The notes under the pieces were generated by a model, which worked only from the letters and a program-made list of their open reading frames with translations, was not told the DNA's origin and did not search any database. From NCBI GenBank assembly GCA_036554605.1, contig DATBMY010000417.1, forward strand, positions 1 to 6,645: DNA of 6,645 bases. Reading direction: 5' to 3'. Shown here in pieces: positions 5,511 to 6,645 of this stretch. The position numbers and the translations under genes were made by a program. Source of the stretch: DATBMY01 sp036554605 (GTDB lineage Bacteria > Acidobacteriota > Blastocatellia > UBA7656). The stretch's first letter is position 1; each line of letters begins with the position of its first letter.

Positions 5511-5686
5511 GTGATGTTACTCGGGGCGCTATTATAAGGACCGGGCTGCAAAATATCTTGCACATGGTGGCTAAATTTTGTCAGCCGGGGGTGCGTGCGT
5601 GCCTCTTTTCGGCGAAATGCCAGGCTTTCGCTTCGGCATCATTCTTGCACTAACAACATGCATCGGTTAGTTCGGCTATTAATGAA

Positions 5687-5711
5687 ACTAGAGAAGGCAT
5701 TCCGCTCTAGT
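5687..5711 (-). terminator. Hairpin spanning the stop codon of the sigma-54 activator gene
   Basis: ACTAGAG (5687-5693) and CTCTAGT (5705-5711) form a perfect 7-bp inverted repeat with an 11-base loop. The stop codon (complement of 5707-5709) lies in one arm. On the - strand TTTCATTAA follows, a poor U-tract. It may be a weak terminator that separates the activator from the kinase transcript. Confidence 0.3.
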
Positions 5712-6645
5712 GAGTTGTCGTCGCTTGTTCGAGTTTTTTCATGCGGTAGCGGAGCTGCCCGCGCGATATTCTGAGCAGCTCTGCTGCGCGAGTCTGGTTG
5801 CCGCCGCTGCGCTCAAGGGCCTGGCGGACGAGCGACATCTCTACTTCGTCGAGGGGAACGCCTTCTTCCGGAAGGGGAACGAGCGGCCCTTCGTCAGGTT
5901 TTTTTTCTTGAGTTTGAGGCTCTTCCGCGACGCGCGCGGCGGGCGCAGACTCCGTTGCGCTCGCCATGAGGTCGCGGGGCAGGTAAGAGGTGGTTATCAT
6001 ATCGCCGTCTTCGAGGATCATTGCCCGCTCGATCACGTTGCGCAGCTCTCGCACGTTGCCGGGCCAACTGTAGCCGCGGAAGATATCTACCGCCTCAGGC
6101 GTGATCCCGCGAATGCGCTTGCGCATCTGTTCTTTGAAACTCTCTATAAAATGCTCGGCAAGCATGAGCAGGTCTTCGCCCCGCTCCCGCAGCGGGGGAA
6201 TGTCTATCTGTATGATCGACAGGCGGTAGTAGAGGTCGAGCCGGAAGCGCCCCTCTTCGCTATCCGACTTGAGGTTGCGATTCGACGCCGCAATGACGCG
6301 CACGTCGAGCGGCACGTCTTTGAGGCCGCCCACGCGCCGGAAAGCGCCTTCTTCGAGGACGCGCAGCAACTTCGCCTGCAGGTTGAGTTCCATCTCCCCG
6401 ATCTCGTCCAGAAAGACCGTGCCCCCTTCAGCCTGCTCAAGCAGGCCCTCCTTGCGCGCCTTAGCGTCGGTGAACGCGCCTTTCTCATACCCGAACAACT
6501 CGCTCTCCATAAGGGTCGCCGGTATGGCGGCGGCATTGATGGGGACGAAAGGAGCGCGGGCGCGACGTGACCCGTAATGTATGGCTTTCGCCAGCAGGTC
6601 CTTGCCCGTGCCGGATTCCCCCTGTAAAAGGACCGTTGACACCTC
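5707..6645 (-). CDS. NtrC-family sigma-54-dependent transcriptional activator, C-terminal part (cut by window end)
   Basis: The frame is open to the last base of the window and the gene starts beyond it; the GTG near 6642 is an internal Val codon, not a start. The 312 visible residues begin just before Walker A GESGTGKD (9-16). Next come the sigma-54 contact loop GAFTDA (56-61, where GAFTGA is the consensus), Walker B GTVFLDEIGE (75-84; D80/E81), sensor I VIAASNRNL (117-125), the Arg-finger region FRLDLYYRL (134-142) and sensor II WPGNVREL (194-201). A charged Pro/Glu linker (about 231-265) leads to a Fis-type helix-turn-helix, NQTRAAELLRISRGQLRYRMKKL (283-305), for enhancer binding. Such proteins hydrolyse ATP to remodel the closed sigma-54 RNA polymerase complex. 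Whether it has an N-terminal receiver, GAF or PAS domain cannot be seen. The kinase 335 bases downstream on the same strand may be its partner. Confidence 0.95.
   Translation of the reverse strand, partial: EVSTVLLQGESGTGKDLLAKAIHYGSRRARAPFVPINAAAIPATLMESELFGYEKGAFTDAKARKEGLLEQAEGGTVFLDEIGEMELNLQAKLLRVLEEGAFRRVGGLKDVPLDVRVIAASNRNLKSDSEEGRFRLDLYYRLSIIQIDIPPLRERGEDLLMLAEHFIESFKEQMRKRIRGITPEAVDIFRGYSWPGNVRELRNVIERAMILEDGDMITTSYLPRDLMASATESAPAARVAEEPQTQEKKPDEGPLVPLPEEGVPLDEVEMSLVRQALERSGGNQTRAAELLRISRGQLRYRMKKLEQATTTH

Larger units (their letters stand above)
5372..5706. other. 335-base intergenic region between activator and kinase genes
   Basis: This stretch is noticeably richer in A/T than its flanks, above all at 5372-5480, and holds no convincing gene. 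It contains the candidate kinase promoter (5482-5510), a cluster of ATCT...AGAT palindromes (5399-5427), a TATAAT on the - strand (complement of 5531-5536) without a matching -35, a short GTGCGTGCGTGC repeat near 5589-5600, and the hairpin at the activator stop codon (5687-5711). The length and A/T content suggest that the kinase is transcribed from its own promoter rather than only by read-through from the activator gene. Confidence 0.55.

Noticed and set aside
5531..5536. Perfect TATAAT on the - strand as the kinase -10 box
   Set aside because: No acceptable -35 hexamer at 16-18 bases upstream; the TTGACG/TCTAGT pair closer to the gene has the better overall layout.
5551..5580. Possible sigma-54 (-24/-12) promoter near TTGCAC between activator and kinase
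   Set aside because: TTGCA is present but the GG of the -24 element is not at the required distance on either strand.
5564..5653. Small + strand ORF of 29 residues (MVAKFCQPGVRACLFSAKC...) in the intergenic region
   Set aside because: No ribosome binding site, no domain, and length expected by chance.
5710..6570. 286-codon open frame on the + strand opposite the sigma-54 activator
   Set aside because: It is the antisense shadow of a gene with complete AAA+ and Fis motifs; its translation shows no recognisable domain.
1..6645. CRISPR array, riboswitch or long tandem repeat
   Set aside because: No regularly spaced direct repeats and no conserved riboswitch core were seen on either strand.

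Overview
The window looks like chromosomal DNA of a moderately GC-rich, environmental Gram-negative-type bacterium that moves by type IV pili. Three things suggest Acidobacteriota (Blastocatellia-like): a PilT/PilU-family ATPase paired with a zinc-ribbon protein, a large soluble PAS hybrid kinase beside a sigma-54 activator, and a YD-repeat (RHS) fragment with a conserved core sequence. The taxonomic call is an inference, not something proven by the sequence.

Layout. On the + strand: the C-terminal tail of a GNAT-type acetyltransferase (1-129); a hairpin in the gap after it; a PilT/PilU-family pilus retraction ATPase that most likely starts at 278, not at the longer upstream ATG; then, 21 bases later, a small protein with an N-terminal zinc ribbon and a degenerate receiver domain (1499-2200). 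A strong sigma-70-type promoter follows and drives a tRNA-Arg(UCG) gene (2320-2392). Directly behind the tRNA lies debris: an 83-codon RHS/YD-repeat fragment on the - strand without a start (2402-2653), then about 420 bases holding only a doubtful hypothetical ORF.

On the - strand, converging on that debris: a hybrid histidine kinase with three PAS domains, HisKA, HATPase and a C-terminal receiver (3077-5371); a 335-base intergenic region with candidate promoter and operator palindromes; and the C-terminal part of an NtrC-family sigma-54 activator (5707 to the window end), cut just before its Walker A motif.

How the genes may work together. The ATPase and the zinc-ribbon/pseudo-receiver protein look like a two-gene operon, so the second protein is a candidate regulator or localisation adaptor of pilus retraction. 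The NtrC-type activator and the hybrid kinase are on the same strand and could form one signalling pathway, but the long gap and the kinase's own receiver leave this open. The tRNA/RHS stretch between the two gene blocks looks like a site of past insertion and decay. The most interesting item is the pilus ATPase plus zinc-ribbon pseudo-receiver pair; nothing else here amounts to a clearly new system.
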